A stretch of DNA of 7,887 nt from an uncultured Clostridia bacterium (GCA_937874275.1 CALNAU010000222.1:1-7887); one strand, 5' to 3'. Positions 1 to 7,202 are shown, counted from the stretch's first letter. Numbers and translations: made by a program. Notes: generated by a model not told the origin, from the sequence alone.

Positions 1-52
1 CATCCATTGCTTGTGGCATACAGTCCCCCGAATTCATACATGCTTGAATAAA

Positions 53-78
53 CGATGTGAACATTATAGCACACATCG
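53..78. promoter_or_regulatory. Inverted repeat CGATGTG-N12-CACATCG over a TATAAT box
   Basis: Perfect 7-bp arms at 53-59 and 72-78 flank 12 nt that contain the minus-strand TATAAT (68-63). A dyad centred on a -10 box is the usual form of a repressor operator. The alternative is a weak terminator for paralogue C, since the minus strand continues TTTATTC after the hairpin, but the stem is short and the T-run poor. Confidence 0.45.
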
Positions 79-91
79 CGCCCGTGGTTCA
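63..91 (-). promoter_or_regulatory. Candidate sigma-A promoter with extended -10, reading out of the window
   Basis: Minus strand TATAAT (68-63) is a perfect -10 and is preceded by TGC (71-69), an extended -10. A poor -35 (TGAACC, 91-86) lies 17 nt upstream and overlaps the stop codon of paralogue C. Transcription would start near position 56 and run toward position 1, driving whatever lies beyond the window. A possible start codon for that gene is ATG at 19-17 behind GGGGGA (29-24), but too little is visible to call a gene. Confidence 0.45.
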
Positions 92-1285
92 TGGCGTATT
101 AACATAACGGGGTGGGTCATAGCAACGCTCAGGGTCGGTGCGCCAAGGATTGATTAACTCACCGGTTTGCGCGTTGACCAACACATTGCCATGAAAGCTG
201 GATAGGTGCGCCGGATTAGCTGCCGACAGGTACTTGCTCATCGGGTCACGCGAAGCAGCCGTAGGGTGCAACACACCGTCCAACACCCAAACAGGGACCA
301 AGCGAAGGGTCAAGGGTTCGCCTCTCTCGTACCATCCGATATAGCCCAACCTAAGTCCGCCCACCCAGCGCAGCTTGCCCTCCTCTATCAACGATTCATA
401 GGTTGCTAAGACGCGCTGCATCGGACACAGCGGTACATCCTCCTGCAACACGGCCAGCTCCTCCAGCAAGTGCAAATGCACCGACTCCGACAAGCCTTCC
501 TCGCCCAACTGGGCAAACCACTTGCTGTAAATGAGAGCACCCGCATTCGGCGCAGAGGGCATTCGGTCTTCGTTAGGTAAATCACCCCCAAAGAGCTGGA
601 AGGTGCGCAGCGCATAGCCCAGAATGGGCACACCGTGCAGCAACTGCCGATACTCTGCCTGTATATCGCCTTCATGATCCGCTTTGCCCTGGCCGCTGAA
701 GGTATCGGTAAACACATCATAGGGCCGATAGTCGATACTCGCCTCAACGGTCTCCAGCGCCAACTCTATCTGGCTTTCTGGAAACCAGCGATGGTACTGC
801 GCCCTTAGCTCGCCGTCCAGGTACCTCAGGGTGGCCGGATTTTTTTGAGCATACGGCATATCCCAGTCAACCTCGGAGGGCGAGATGCGCATGACCTCGC
901 TCGAATACCCCGATATGCCCATGGACAATTTGTCTATCCGCCGGCGATGGTCTTTGTCGCCATAAATCCACGTAAAGCTGCCTGGCTGGTTCTGGTAGAT
1001 CAGAGAGTCATCCACCTCAAACTCGAAAATTCCGTCCCCCTCGTTTTGCGGGATAAGCGGAGATGGCGCATGCGGGCGCGCCAGCAGCACCGGCAACGCC
1101 TCTACGTCGGGCACCTGAATATCAATGTTCACCTTGATGGTGCGTCCGTGCGCTTGATAGGTCTTGTGCCAGCGGCATGCTGCCTGCTGGTGCAACTCGC
1201 CCACGCTGTGCAACGCCTGTGATGCGGCGGCCAGCGGCATCAGGCAAATAACCAATAATATGGCGTAATATTTTGCTTTTTGCAT
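89..1285 (-). CDS. Secreted protein of uncharacterised family, paralogue C
   Basis: 398 residues from the ATG at 1285, which has AAAGG 8 nt upstream. A GTG three codons earlier (1294) overlaps that site and is less likely. The signal peptide is MQKAKYYAILLVICLMPLAA, cut near residues 22-24, with no lipobox. The family signature is WHKTYQAHGRTIKVNIDIQV (39-58) followed by PDVEALPVL. Later blocks are LHGVPILGYALR (216-227), QEDVPLCPMQRVLATYE (281-297), EGKLRWVGGLRLGYIGWY (302-319), LVPVWVLDG, and VNAQTGELINPWRTDPER (370-387). It is closer to paralogue A than to B. A 126-nt gap separates it from the fusion gene, longer than any other gap in the cluster. No terminator was seen there, so it may be the last gene of the same transcript or may have an internal promoter. 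Function unknown; no catalytic residues recognised. Confidence 0.86.
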   Translation of the reverse strand: MQKAKYYAILLVICLMPLAAASQALHSVGELHQQAACRWHKTYQAHGRTIKVNIDIQVPDVEALPVLLARPHAPSPLIPQNEGDGIFEFEVDDSLIYQNQPGSFTWIYGDKDHRRRIDKLSMGISGYSSEVMRISPSEVDWDMPYAQKNPATLRYLDGELRAQYHRWFPESQIELALETVEASIDYRPYDVFTDTFSGQGKADHEGDIQAEYRQLLHGVPILGYALRTFQLFGGDLPNEDRMPSAPNAGALIYSKWFAQLGEEGLSESVHLHLLEELAVLQEDVPLCPMQRVLATYESLIEEGKLRWVGGLRLGYIGWYERGEPLTLRLVPVWVLDGVLHPTAASRDPMSKYLSAANPAHLSSFHGNVLVNAQTGELINPWRTDPERCYDPPRYVNTP

Positions 1286-1411
1286 GAAAAACACCTTTCA
1301 CAAAACCCTGAATATAAACAGTGCTGACGCGGTTTGACGCATGGAACAATTTGCTGGCACAGCATCCAAACCACGTCCCCCTGCGACGATACCTGTACGG
1401 AATAGGTCAGT
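1286..1411 (-). other. 126-nt intergenic stretch with a nested hairpin
   Basis: This is the longest gap in the cluster, between the fusion gene and paralogue C. Read as RNA from the minus strand, GGTTTG (1372-1367) can pair with CAAACC (1336-1331), and inside it TGCTG can pair with CAGCA (1364-1360 with 1356-1352) around a 3-nt loop. No T-run follows, so it is not a terminator. A TATATT at about 1307-1312 could be a -10 box, but no good -35 precedes it. It may be a messenger stability or processing element, or nothing. Confidence 0.3.
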
Positions 1412-3595
1412 CTACTCCCCTTCCAGGCGCACAAGGCGCAGGCGGCTCTCCGCCTCCTGAATAAACTGCTCAATACTCATTTGCCCGTCCGTGTAGCGGA
1501 TTAATACATCCTGCGCGGCATTTGCCCCTTGGCGCTCGCCATTTCGGGTCACCACAAATGCATGTTGTGAGAATGCACGCCATGCAGCCATCTGTTCCGC
1601 GCTTATCAGCCATCGGGTGCTTTCCCGCATCTCCTCCATATATCCGGCCACGCGGCTTGCAGCCTCTTCCAGCTCTTGCCTATGCGTGCCGCTGGCCTGC
1701 TGCGCCTCAAAGCGAATCTGTTCCACACGGGCCCGCATGTCCTCCAAATTCTGGTGGTAGAGGGGGTTCGCCACCGGCGGGCTATCCTGGTGGTACAGCA
1801 TCATCCTGGCATCGGTCGGTACCTGGGTCACCATGGCCTCCAGCAGGGCCATGGCCTCCTGCTGCCGCTGGCTGAAGGGGTTGATAAACACCGCGCCCAC
1901 CGACAGCGGCAGCGCGCCTTCCATGCCGGGTTCGGGCGCAGGCAGGAAGGGCAGGTAGGTGCGGCTGTCGCGGCCATCGCCGTCCATCATGGAGATGCGC
2001 ATCATCCACTCGTTGTCAAACAGCACGGGCGCAAAGTACTCGCCCTCCCTGTTCTCGCCCAGCGCGGCCCAGTCCAGCGCCTCCAGGCGGCCAAACAGTT
2101 GCCGCAGCAGCGGGGTGTCAAAGGTGAGCCGCCGGCCGCTGCCGATGTAGCCGTTGATATAGGCATTGAGCACCATGGCATGCGCCTGATGGCGCAGCGA
2201 CTCGGTGCCCAGGGGCAGCATCTGCGGATAGTCCTGGGCGAACGCATCAGGCCAGCGCTCCAGAAAGCCCACCAGGTCATCCAGGGAGCGGATAGGCGCC
2301 ATACGAGCGAAAGCCGAATCCTGCAGGCACACGGTGGCGTGGGCCGACACCGGCAGCGCGTAAATCCCCTCTTCCCTGCCCACTGCCCGGCGCACCACGG
2401 GCGACAGTTGGGCATGGTTTTTCCTGAGCGTTTCGCTGTGGGACAGCTCCGCGCAGTAGCCCTTGCGCATCAGGCGGTCAAAGTCCAGCCCGGACAGGTT
2501 AACCCAGAACAGGTCGTAGGTGTCGTCCCTGGTAAGCATCATCTGCGCCAGGGCCTCCTGATCCAGCCCGTGCCTGGTCACCTGTACGTCGATGCCGCTG
2601 AGGTTGCCCGCCGCCTGGTTGATGCCCCCGCCGTTGAGGTCGCCGAGGAGCACTTGCAGCGTCACCCGCTTGCCAAAGTCCCCGGCGTCCGCCGCGCGCA
2701 CATGCACCTCCAGGAAGGTGGCAAACACCAGCACGCCCCCGGGCAGCGCCGCCATGGGCATGCCCATGCCCATGTCATCGTGGGGCGGCTGGGCCGCGGG
2801 CTGTCCCTCCCCCAGGCCCGCGTAGCTGTACACCGTGTCGCCCAGGTGCGCGTACAGGGTGTCTGACGCCGCCTCGTAGCAGGCCGCGCGCACCGGCATT
2901 GCCCGCTGATCGTCGGCCAGCAGGGGGCGGATATCCCGCGTCTGCCCGCTCATCGGGTCGGCCTCGCGGATCATGGGCGAGCGGGGCTTGCCCTCCGGCG
3001 TATCCTCCTGCCAGCACAGCATCAGCAGCCGCCCGCCGGGATAGGCGGCCATCCATTGAGCCCCCGACAGGGCGCTGGACCGCTTTTGCCCCGTATCCAG
3101 GTCAAAGGTCATTACCCGGCCATCCTCCTCCAGCGCGTACAGACGCCCGCCCACCACGGCATAGTGTTCCGGCGCGCGGACATCCACATGGCTCCCCATG
3201 GGGTAGCGGTAGTTTTCCCAGTCCAGCGCATGGGGCGCACCCGCCGCCGGACCATCCGCCCCCATCTCCAGCGGCCACAGCGTCCCGGCATTCTTGTCCA
3301 GCAGCCACAGCCCTTCCTCCCCAGCCAGGGGAACGATATCCCGCCATGCCAGCGTGTGCCCCAGCAGGGCATCCAGCCGGCCCGACCAGGGCTGGCCGGC
3401 CCGCAGCACAAACAGCCGGCTGCTGTCCGTCATCAGCAGGGTATCCTGCCAGGCGGCCATCGCCTGCACATGATAGGGCAGCGCATCAAAGCGGGCCAGC
3501 AGGTTTTCCCCGGGGAGGACGGGCCCGGGCTGCGCGGCCAGCCCCGCCAGGGGCAGCAGGCAGAGTATCAACAGCATGGCGGCGTATCGTTTCAC
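1412..3595 (-). CDS. Secreted beta-propeller-like/ABC solute-binding-like fusion protein
   Basis: 727 residues from a GTG at 3595. This start has AAAGGA 6 nt upstream and gives a clean signal peptide (MKRYAAMLLILCLLPLAGLAA, cut near residue 21), whereas in-frame starts at 3610 and 3652 lack a ribosome binding site. No lipobox. Residues about 30-300 contain repeated strand-rich units of the propeller kind, for example SRLFVLRAG, GLWLLDKNAGTLWPLE, GRLYALEEDGRVMTFDLDTG and DTLYAHLGDTVYSYAG. From about 308 the sequence reads like a family 1 extracellular solute-binding protein: TLQVLLGDLNG, GIDVQVTRHG, LTRDDTYDLFWVNLSG, KGYCAELS, GREEGIYALPVSA (406-418), and the C-terminal YTDGQMSIEQFIQEAESRLR typical of sugar-binding SBPs. 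A charged, probably helical insert lies at about 615-665. There is no permease nearby. The gene lies 32 nt after paralogue B. The SBP half is fairly secure by pattern; propeller blade count and ligand are unknown. Confidence 0.85.
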   Translation of the reverse strand: MKRYAAMLLILCLLPLAGLAAQPGPVLPGENLLARFDALPYHVQAMAAWQDTLLMTDSSRLFVLRAGQPWSGRLDALLGHTLAWRDIVPLAGEEGLWLLDKNAGTLWPLEMGADGPAAGAPHALDWENYRYPMGSHVDVRAPEHYAVVGGRLYALEEDGRVMTFDLDTGQKRSSALSGAQWMAAYPGGRLLMLCWQEDTPEGKPRSPMIREADPMSGQTRDIRPLLADDQRAMPVRAACYEAASDTLYAHLGDTVYSYAGLGEGQPAAQPPHDDMGMGMPMAALPGGVLVFATFLEVHVRAADAGDFGKRVTLQVLLGDLNGGGINQAAGNLSGIDVQVTRHGLDQEALAQMMLTRDDTYDLFWVNLSGLDFDRLMRKGYCAELSHSETLRKNHAQLSPVVRRAVGREEGIYALPVSAHATVCLQDSAFARMAPIRSLDDLVGFLERWPDAFAQDYPQMLPLGTESLRHQAHAMVLNAYINGYIGSGRRLTFDTPLLRQLFGRLEALDWAALGENREGEYFAPVLFDNEWMMRISMMDGDGRDSRTYLPFLPAPEPGMEGALPLSVGAVFINPFSQRQQEAMALLEAMVTQVPTDARMMLYHQDSPPVANPLYHQNLEDMRARVEQIRFEAQQASGTHRQELEEAASRVAGYMEEMRESTRWLISAEQMAAWRAFSQHAFVVTRNGERQGANAAQDVLIRYTDGQMSIEQFIQEAESRLRLVRLEGE
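2753..2776. repeat. Four-unit 6-bp microrepeat (catgNN) within the fusion gene
   Basis: The plus strand reads catggg, catgcc, catgcc, catgtc in tandem. On the coding strand this gives the methionine/glycine run DMGMGMPM (about residues 274-281), preceded by histidine-aspartate, in a loop before the last propeller-like strand. It probably arose by slippage; a metal-binding role is only a possibility. Confidence 0.5.
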
Positions 3596-3607
3596 GTCAT
3601 TTCCTTT
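3593..3607 (-). promoter_or_regulatory. Ribosome binding site fixing the GTG start of the propeller/SBP fusion
   Basis: Minus strand AAAGGA (3607-3602) precedes GTG (3595-3593) with a 6-nt spacer. The in-frame ATG at 3610 lies upstream of this site and has no site of its own, so the GTG is the better start and places the lysine-arginine head of the signal peptide at residue 2. Confidence 0.75.
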
Positions 3608-3627
3608 CATCACTGATGTGGGGGTAA

Positions 3628-4800
3628 TTACAGCCCGCCCGCGTCCTCCCACGACAGGTAGTTCTCGTAGAAGCCCCGGTTGCGGTCCCGGCTCTGCGGG
3701 TCGTACAGCTTGCCCGTCTGGGCGTTCACCATCAGGCGGCGGTAGCTGAAGGTGTTGCGGGGATCCGGCGCCTCATAGCCTCCCGGCTCCTCCCAGGCGG
3801 GAGCAAGCTCTTTTCCGGGGTTGTCTGTCCACAGCACATCCGCCGCCCACACCGGCACGGTATAACCGGGGATATCCTTATTGGGGTAGTATTCCTGCTG
3901 CGCATAACCCGGCGGATAGGCCATGGCATAGCACAGCCTGAGTTCAAAGATGTGGCGCAGCCGCCCCGTCATGACTTCCTCCTCAAGGGATTGCTTGACC
4001 ATGTCAAAGGAAGCAAGCGGGACATCCTCCGCCAGCAGCCGGCTTTCCGTCAGCAGGTAGCCGCCCAGGTTGTAATCCTGCGGGGTATGAAAGTTAAAGC
4101 CGAAATGCGCGGAAGGGGACGGATTCTCATAATCTGTGGCGGCGGGCAGACCACGACTGTAGATGGGAATCCCGCGCAAACGCTGTTCATAACTGATAAA
4201 TCCCCACCCCGGCGCCAGGAACTCCGCAGCGCTCCCCCCATAATAGGCATGGGCGTTGAGGCTGGTGGGGCGCTCCGGGTCAATGATGTCCTCGGGCAGC
4301 CCAATTTTTTGCAGGGCCTGCCGCAGCAATTCGCTGATTTCTGAAAAGGTCACCCCGCTGCCGGGGATGTAGCGGCCCTCCGGTTCAAATACATCGCCGT
4401 AGTATATGCGATGGGGGCCGTATTTGACCTTCTTGCCCCCAATGGCGGCAGGGGTAGCCGAGCCGTCGTCACCAAAGGTATAGGCAAAATAGGAAGGATC
4501 TTCCTCCATGCCCTTCTTTGTGGTGGGGTGAATGGACCAGTCCGGCTCCTGCGGCAGCGCGATGGGCAGGGGCGCCCGCTTCATCTCTGCCATGGGAAAA
4601 ACATCCACAGACGGCACCTGGGGCACCACATCCACCACGATTGCCCGCCCGTGGGCGGCATAGGTCTGCCGCCAGGCGCCTTTGGCCTGTTCCCGTACTT
4701 GTGCAATGCTGTGGTATTGCTGTTGTTTCGCCAGGCTGCCCATTGGCAGCAGCAGGGCACCCATGATCAGCAACAGGATGGCGCGTCTTGTATTTCTCAT
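3628..4800 (-). CDS. Secreted protein of uncharacterised family, paralogue B
   Basis: 390 residues. The start is the ATG at 4800, not the upstream in-frame start at 4818: it follows a full AGGAGG with a 4-nt spacer and gives a clean signal peptide (MRNTRR, hydrophobic core, LLLPMGSLAK). Its ATGA overlaps the TGA of paralogue A, so translation is probably coupled. The family signature is WRQTYAAHGRAIVVDVVPQV (43-62) followed by PSVDVFP. Later blocks are LRGIPIYSRG (208-217), AEDVPLAS (257-264), TGRLRHIFELRLCYA (278-292) and VNAQTGKLYDPQSRDRNR (358-375). It is the most diverged copy: the C-terminal PWRTD of the other two is replaced by PQSRD, and the middle (about residues 80-190) shows little likeness to either. 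It is rich in tyrosine and proline, with no enzyme motif seen. Function unknown; export is well supported. Confidence 0.87.
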   Translation of the reverse strand: MRNTRRAILLLIMGALLLPMGSLAKQQQYHSIAQVREQAKGAWRQTYAAHGRAIVVDVVPQVPSVDVFPMAEMKRAPLPIALPQEPDWSIHPTTKKGMEEDPSYFAYTFGDDGSATPAAIGGKKVKYGPHRIYYGDVFEPEGRYIPGSGVTFSEISELLRQALQKIGLPEDIIDPERPTSLNAHAYYGGSAAEFLAPGWGFISYEQRLRGIPIYSRGLPAATDYENPSPSAHFGFNFHTPQDYNLGGYLLTESRLLAEDVPLASFDMVKQSLEEEVMTGRLRHIFELRLCYAMAYPPGYAQQEYYPNKDIPGYTVPVWAADVLWTDNPGKELAPAWEEPGGYEAPDPRNTFSYRRLMVNAQTGKLYDPQSRDRNRGFYENYLSWEDAGGL

Positions 4801-4812
4801 TTTTCCTCCTTT
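4797..4812 (-). promoter_or_regulatory. Ribosome binding site and ATGA start/stop overlap between paralogues A and B
   Basis: The last codons of paralogue A (GAA AAG GAG GAA AAA TGA) contain the AAGGAGG ribosome binding site of paralogue B, and ATGA serves as both stop and start. The site fixes paralogue B's start at 4800 and implies translational coupling, keeping the two proteins in step. Confidence 0.85.
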
Positions 4813-6017
4813 TCCCACCGAATCAGCCCGGGCTGATCAAACGCGCGGTTTTTATCCGTGCGCCACGGGTCAATCAGCTCCCCGGTCTGGGCGTTGACCA
4901 GGATGGGGCCGTACTGCGTGGACTTCCGATAGTCGCTTTCTTCCAGCGTTTCATCCGCGTTTTGCTTCCAAGCCTCCTTTTCAGGGTTTTTGAGCAAAAT
5001 GCCCCAGGCCACCCAGGCCGGCGTGAGGGTATAGCCGTCTTCCCCCGGACCCTCCCAAGCCGCATACCCCAGTTTCATGCTCTCCACCAGCCGCAGCTGG
5101 CCCGCCCGTATCGGCTGTTCATAGGCGGCAATGGCTGTCTGCACGCTGCACAGGGGCACATCGGGGACCAGCGCCGCCTCCTCATGCAGCAGGGAAAACA
5201 TCACCATATCGTTCCGGTCGGGCAAGTTGCAGTTGCGCAAGCTGCGGCTAAGCGCCCGGGCGTGCAGCATGGGCACCGGCCGGAAGTCGCTGCGCCCTGT
5301 TTGCGCCCCGCCGAATCTACGGAAGCTGTCCTCCGCGCAAACCAGCAAGGGAATCCCCTGCATATACTGTGCAAACACCGCTTCCAAGAAAGCCTCACGG
5401 TCGGTGGGCATGGGCTCCCCTACATACTGCAGGCGGTCCATATCAAACGTCCTGTAATGCACGCCTGCCAGAACCTTTTCCAGCCGCAGGTCAACGGGGA
5501 TTTCAGGAAAGTAGCGCTGCCATAGGCTGTCCACCAGGTTTATCATGTAGCGGGGCGTAGCCTCATTGTGGGTAGCGTAGGCAAAATCCAGTTCGATATC
5601 CGGCGGGCAAAAAGCCTGCTCCTCAAAGCTGCCGCGGTCGGATGGCTCGTTATAGCAGCCCATACGTTCCAGCTCAAAATAGTCCCCCCGCATGCAGGTG
5701 AAAAACAACCGGCCGTTGTCTACGGAGTTTTCTCCATCAAACACCCGCTCCCACATCCCGGATTGCGGTTTTTGAACCTTATCCGAATAGGGCATCAGGC
5801 TGGCAGTCAGCACCGGAAACCTGTCCGCCTCCGGCACCTCGATGGGGATGTCCACCGTGATGGTGCGTCCGTGGCCCTGGTAGGTCTGGTGCCAGCCCAC
5901 CTCCGCCTGCAGGCGGATTTCAGGCAGGGTGTGGTATGATTTCGCCTGCCCAGCCAAGGGCAGTAGCAGAATCAACAGCAGCGGGACGCACAGGCGGCGC
6001 GTGACGCGGCAATTCAT
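4797..6017 (-). CDS. Secreted protein of uncharacterised family, paralogue A
   Basis: 406 residues with a signal peptide: basic MNCRVTRR, then a hydrophobic core ending LLLILLLPLAGQAK, probably cut near residue 25. No lipobox cysteine follows, so it is likely released or loosely wall-associated. The mature start carries the family signature WHQTYQGHGRTITVDIPIEV (42-61) followed by VP and FPVL. Further shared blocks are QGIPLL (220-225), VPDVPLC (284-290), AGQLRLVESMKLGYAAW (305-321), and the C-terminal VNAQTGELIDPWRTDKNR (374-391). The same blocks, in the same order, occur in the two paralogues downstream. ATG at 6017 sits 7 nt after AAAGGAG. The gap to the membrane protein is 48 nt with no terminator, so co-transcription is likely. 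I do not recognise a catalytic motif and cannot assign a function. I considered uncharacterised Clostridia families such as DUF6034 but could not verify membership. Confidence 0.88.
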   Translation of the reverse strand: MNCRVTRRLCVPLLLILLLPLAGQAKSYHTLPEIRLQAEVGWHQTYQGHGRTITVDIPIEVPEADRFPVLTASLMPYSDKVQKPQSGMWERVFDGENSVDNGRLFFTCMRGDYFELERMGCYNEPSDRGSFEEQAFCPPDIELDFAYATHNEATPRYMINLVDSLWQRYFPEIPVDLRLEKVLAGVHYRTFDMDRLQYVGEPMPTDREAFLEAVFAQYMQGIPLLVCAEDSFRRFGGAQTGRSDFRPVPMLHARALSRSLRNCNLPDRNDMVMFSLLHEEAALVPDVPLCSVQTAIAAYEQPIRAGQLRLVESMKLGYAAWEGPGEDGYTLTPAWVAWGILLKNPEKEAWKQNADETLEESDYRKSTQYGPILVNAQTGELIDPWRTDKNRAFDQPGLIRWEKEEK

Positions 6018-6065
6018 TTCAGGCTCCTTTCATCGGCGGATTTCAGATAGCAAACACGGAAAACC

Positions 6066-7202
6066 TTACCGGTCACGCTCAGGGCTCCTCAATTTCACAA
6101 ACGGAATCAGGATAAAATCCTGCTCGCTGTGGCCAAAGCGGAAGGCCTCGGGGTATACGTCCGGCGGGGCATATTCGGGGATGACCTTCATGGTGACCGG
6201 CTTTTCAGGATCTACGATGCGATCCTCGAAATCAAAGCTACCATCCGGCAGGCTGATGCGCACCCAGTCCATGTTGTCCACGGCACCGGCACCCGTATCT
6301 GTCCACCGCTGAGGGTTGCCGCCATCCTCATCCGCCAAAGTGGCACTGCTCATCCAGCGGTCGGCAATTTCCCATATTTTCTGCGGAGGAACGCCGGGAT
6401 CCACAATCAGGTGGGCCGTGATATAGGTACGAATGGGGCTGATGATGACCTCCTGAATGCTGATGATGTAGTTGCCTATCCGCTTATCCGGCGGCGGGAC
6501 CAGGCGATACACATGCCGCATGTCACCCTTGTCCATGGTGAAATCCAACTCATGTGGGGTATCCGCGCCCCGCAGAGGCAGTCGCACGGTGAAGGTATCG
6601 GGCAAACTCAGGCCGCGTACATCAAACTGGACCCAGGTGATGGCTTCGCCGTTGTTTGGGCCCGCTACACTGAAAGACATCCCCAACGGATTAACATGCT
6701 CGCCCCCCACCTCCGCCCAATCCAGGGTGGTCCACCTGATGTCGTCCTGCTGTGCAGCGACAAAGCGGAATATTTCCTCGCGATCGCTGGTCAGGTCGGT
6801 GCCCGGCTCCTCCAGAGGGGCGGTGGCAGCACGGTCAATCACCGAATAGGCAACGCGCAGATAACGTCCATCATAGGCGGCTTCACGCACCGCCACATCT
6901 ACATGCGGAAAACTGAAGGAGGACAAATCGCGCCGCACCAATTCCTCCGCCTCCGGACGCACCTGAGAAAAGTGCGGCATGACGGTGCCCATTAACTCAA
7001 ACAAGCCAAACCCCCGTGTAAGGGCAAAGGCCGTCGCCGTCATCAGCAAAAGCAGCATGACCACCGCCAAACGAAGCGTCCTGCGGCGGACGAGACGACG
7101 GCGGCCAACGGCTGCCCGTGCACGCACAGCCTGCTTAAGCCGCTCATCCATGCGCAGGTCGGCCAACCGTTCATCGGCGATATGGCGAAATGGCCTACTC
7201 AT
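6066..7202 (-). CDS. Single-pass membrane protein, probable anti-sigma factor/envelope sensor
   Basis: About 378 residues. The N-terminal ~40 residues are cytoplasmic-type and very arginine-rich (RRRLVRRRTLR just before the membrane). One hydrophobic segment follows (about 43-61, LRLAVVMLLLLMTATAFAL), then about 310 residues predicted outside the cell. The topology, and the 8-nt overlap with the sigma gene, fit an anti-sigma factor or its co-sensor. I see no zinc-binding HxxxCxxC (ZAS) motif. The juxtamembrane stretch ALTRGFGLFELMG and the outer block DVAVREAAYDGRYLRVAYSV (about 102-121) recall the DUF4179-type proteins paired with ECF factors in Clostridia, but this is unconfirmed. Start choice: ATG at 7202 lies 10 nt after GGAG, while a TTG one codon upstream (7205) lies 7 nt after it. 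Either is possible and the product barely changes. Translation is probably coupled to the sigma gene. The coding call is strong; the anti-sigma role is inferred from context. Confidence 0.82.
   Translation of the reverse strand: MSRPFRHIADERLADLRMDERLKQAVRARAAVGRRRLVRRRTLRLAVVMLLLLMTATAFALTRGFGLFELMGTVMPHFSQVRPEAEELVRRDLSSFSFPHVDVAVREAAYDGRYLRVAYSVIDRAATAPLEEPGTDLTSDREEIFRFVAAQQDDIRWTTLDWAEVGGEHVNPLGMSFSVAGPNNGEAITWVQFDVRGLSLPDTFTVRLPLRGADTPHELDFTMDKGDMRHVYRLVPPPDKRIGNYIISIQEVIISPIRTYITAHLIVDPGVPPQKIWEIADRWMSSATLADEDGGNPQRWTDTGAGAVDNMDWVRISLPDGSFDFEDRIVDPEKPVTMKVIPEYAPPDVYPEAFRFGHSEQDFILIPFVKLRSPERDR

Noticed and set aside
1..41. Possible start of a minus-strand gene at ATG 41 (MYEFGGLYATSNG) or ATG 37/19
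   Set aside because: Only about 13 codons are visible. The ATG at 41 has no ribosome binding site, and the ATG at 19 has a fair one but almost no sequence. It is noted in the promoter finding instead of being called as a gene.
1331..1372. Hairpin between the fusion gene and paralogue C as a terminator
   Set aside because: No run of T follows on either strand and the outer stem is only 6 bp.
1676..2866. 396-codon open frame on the plus strand opposite the fusion gene
   Set aside because: It lies wholly antisense to a gene with a clear signal peptide and domain patterns. Its translation is rich in His, Arg, Gln and Val with no recognisable domain, the usual shadow of a GC-rich gene.
2899..3627. 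242-codon plus-strand open frame rich in Pro, Ala and Arg
   Set aside because: Low-complexity antisense shadow of the propeller half, with no signal peptide, domain or ribosome binding site.
3593..3652. Longer start for the fusion protein at 3652 (GTG) or 3610 (ATG)
   Set aside because: Both put a non-hydrophobic extension ahead of the signal peptide and lack a ribosome binding site, and the former overlaps the end of paralogue B.
4788..5525. 245-codon plus-strand open frame opposite paralogue A
   Set aside because: Antisense to a gene supported by two paralogues, and its own translation shows no domain.
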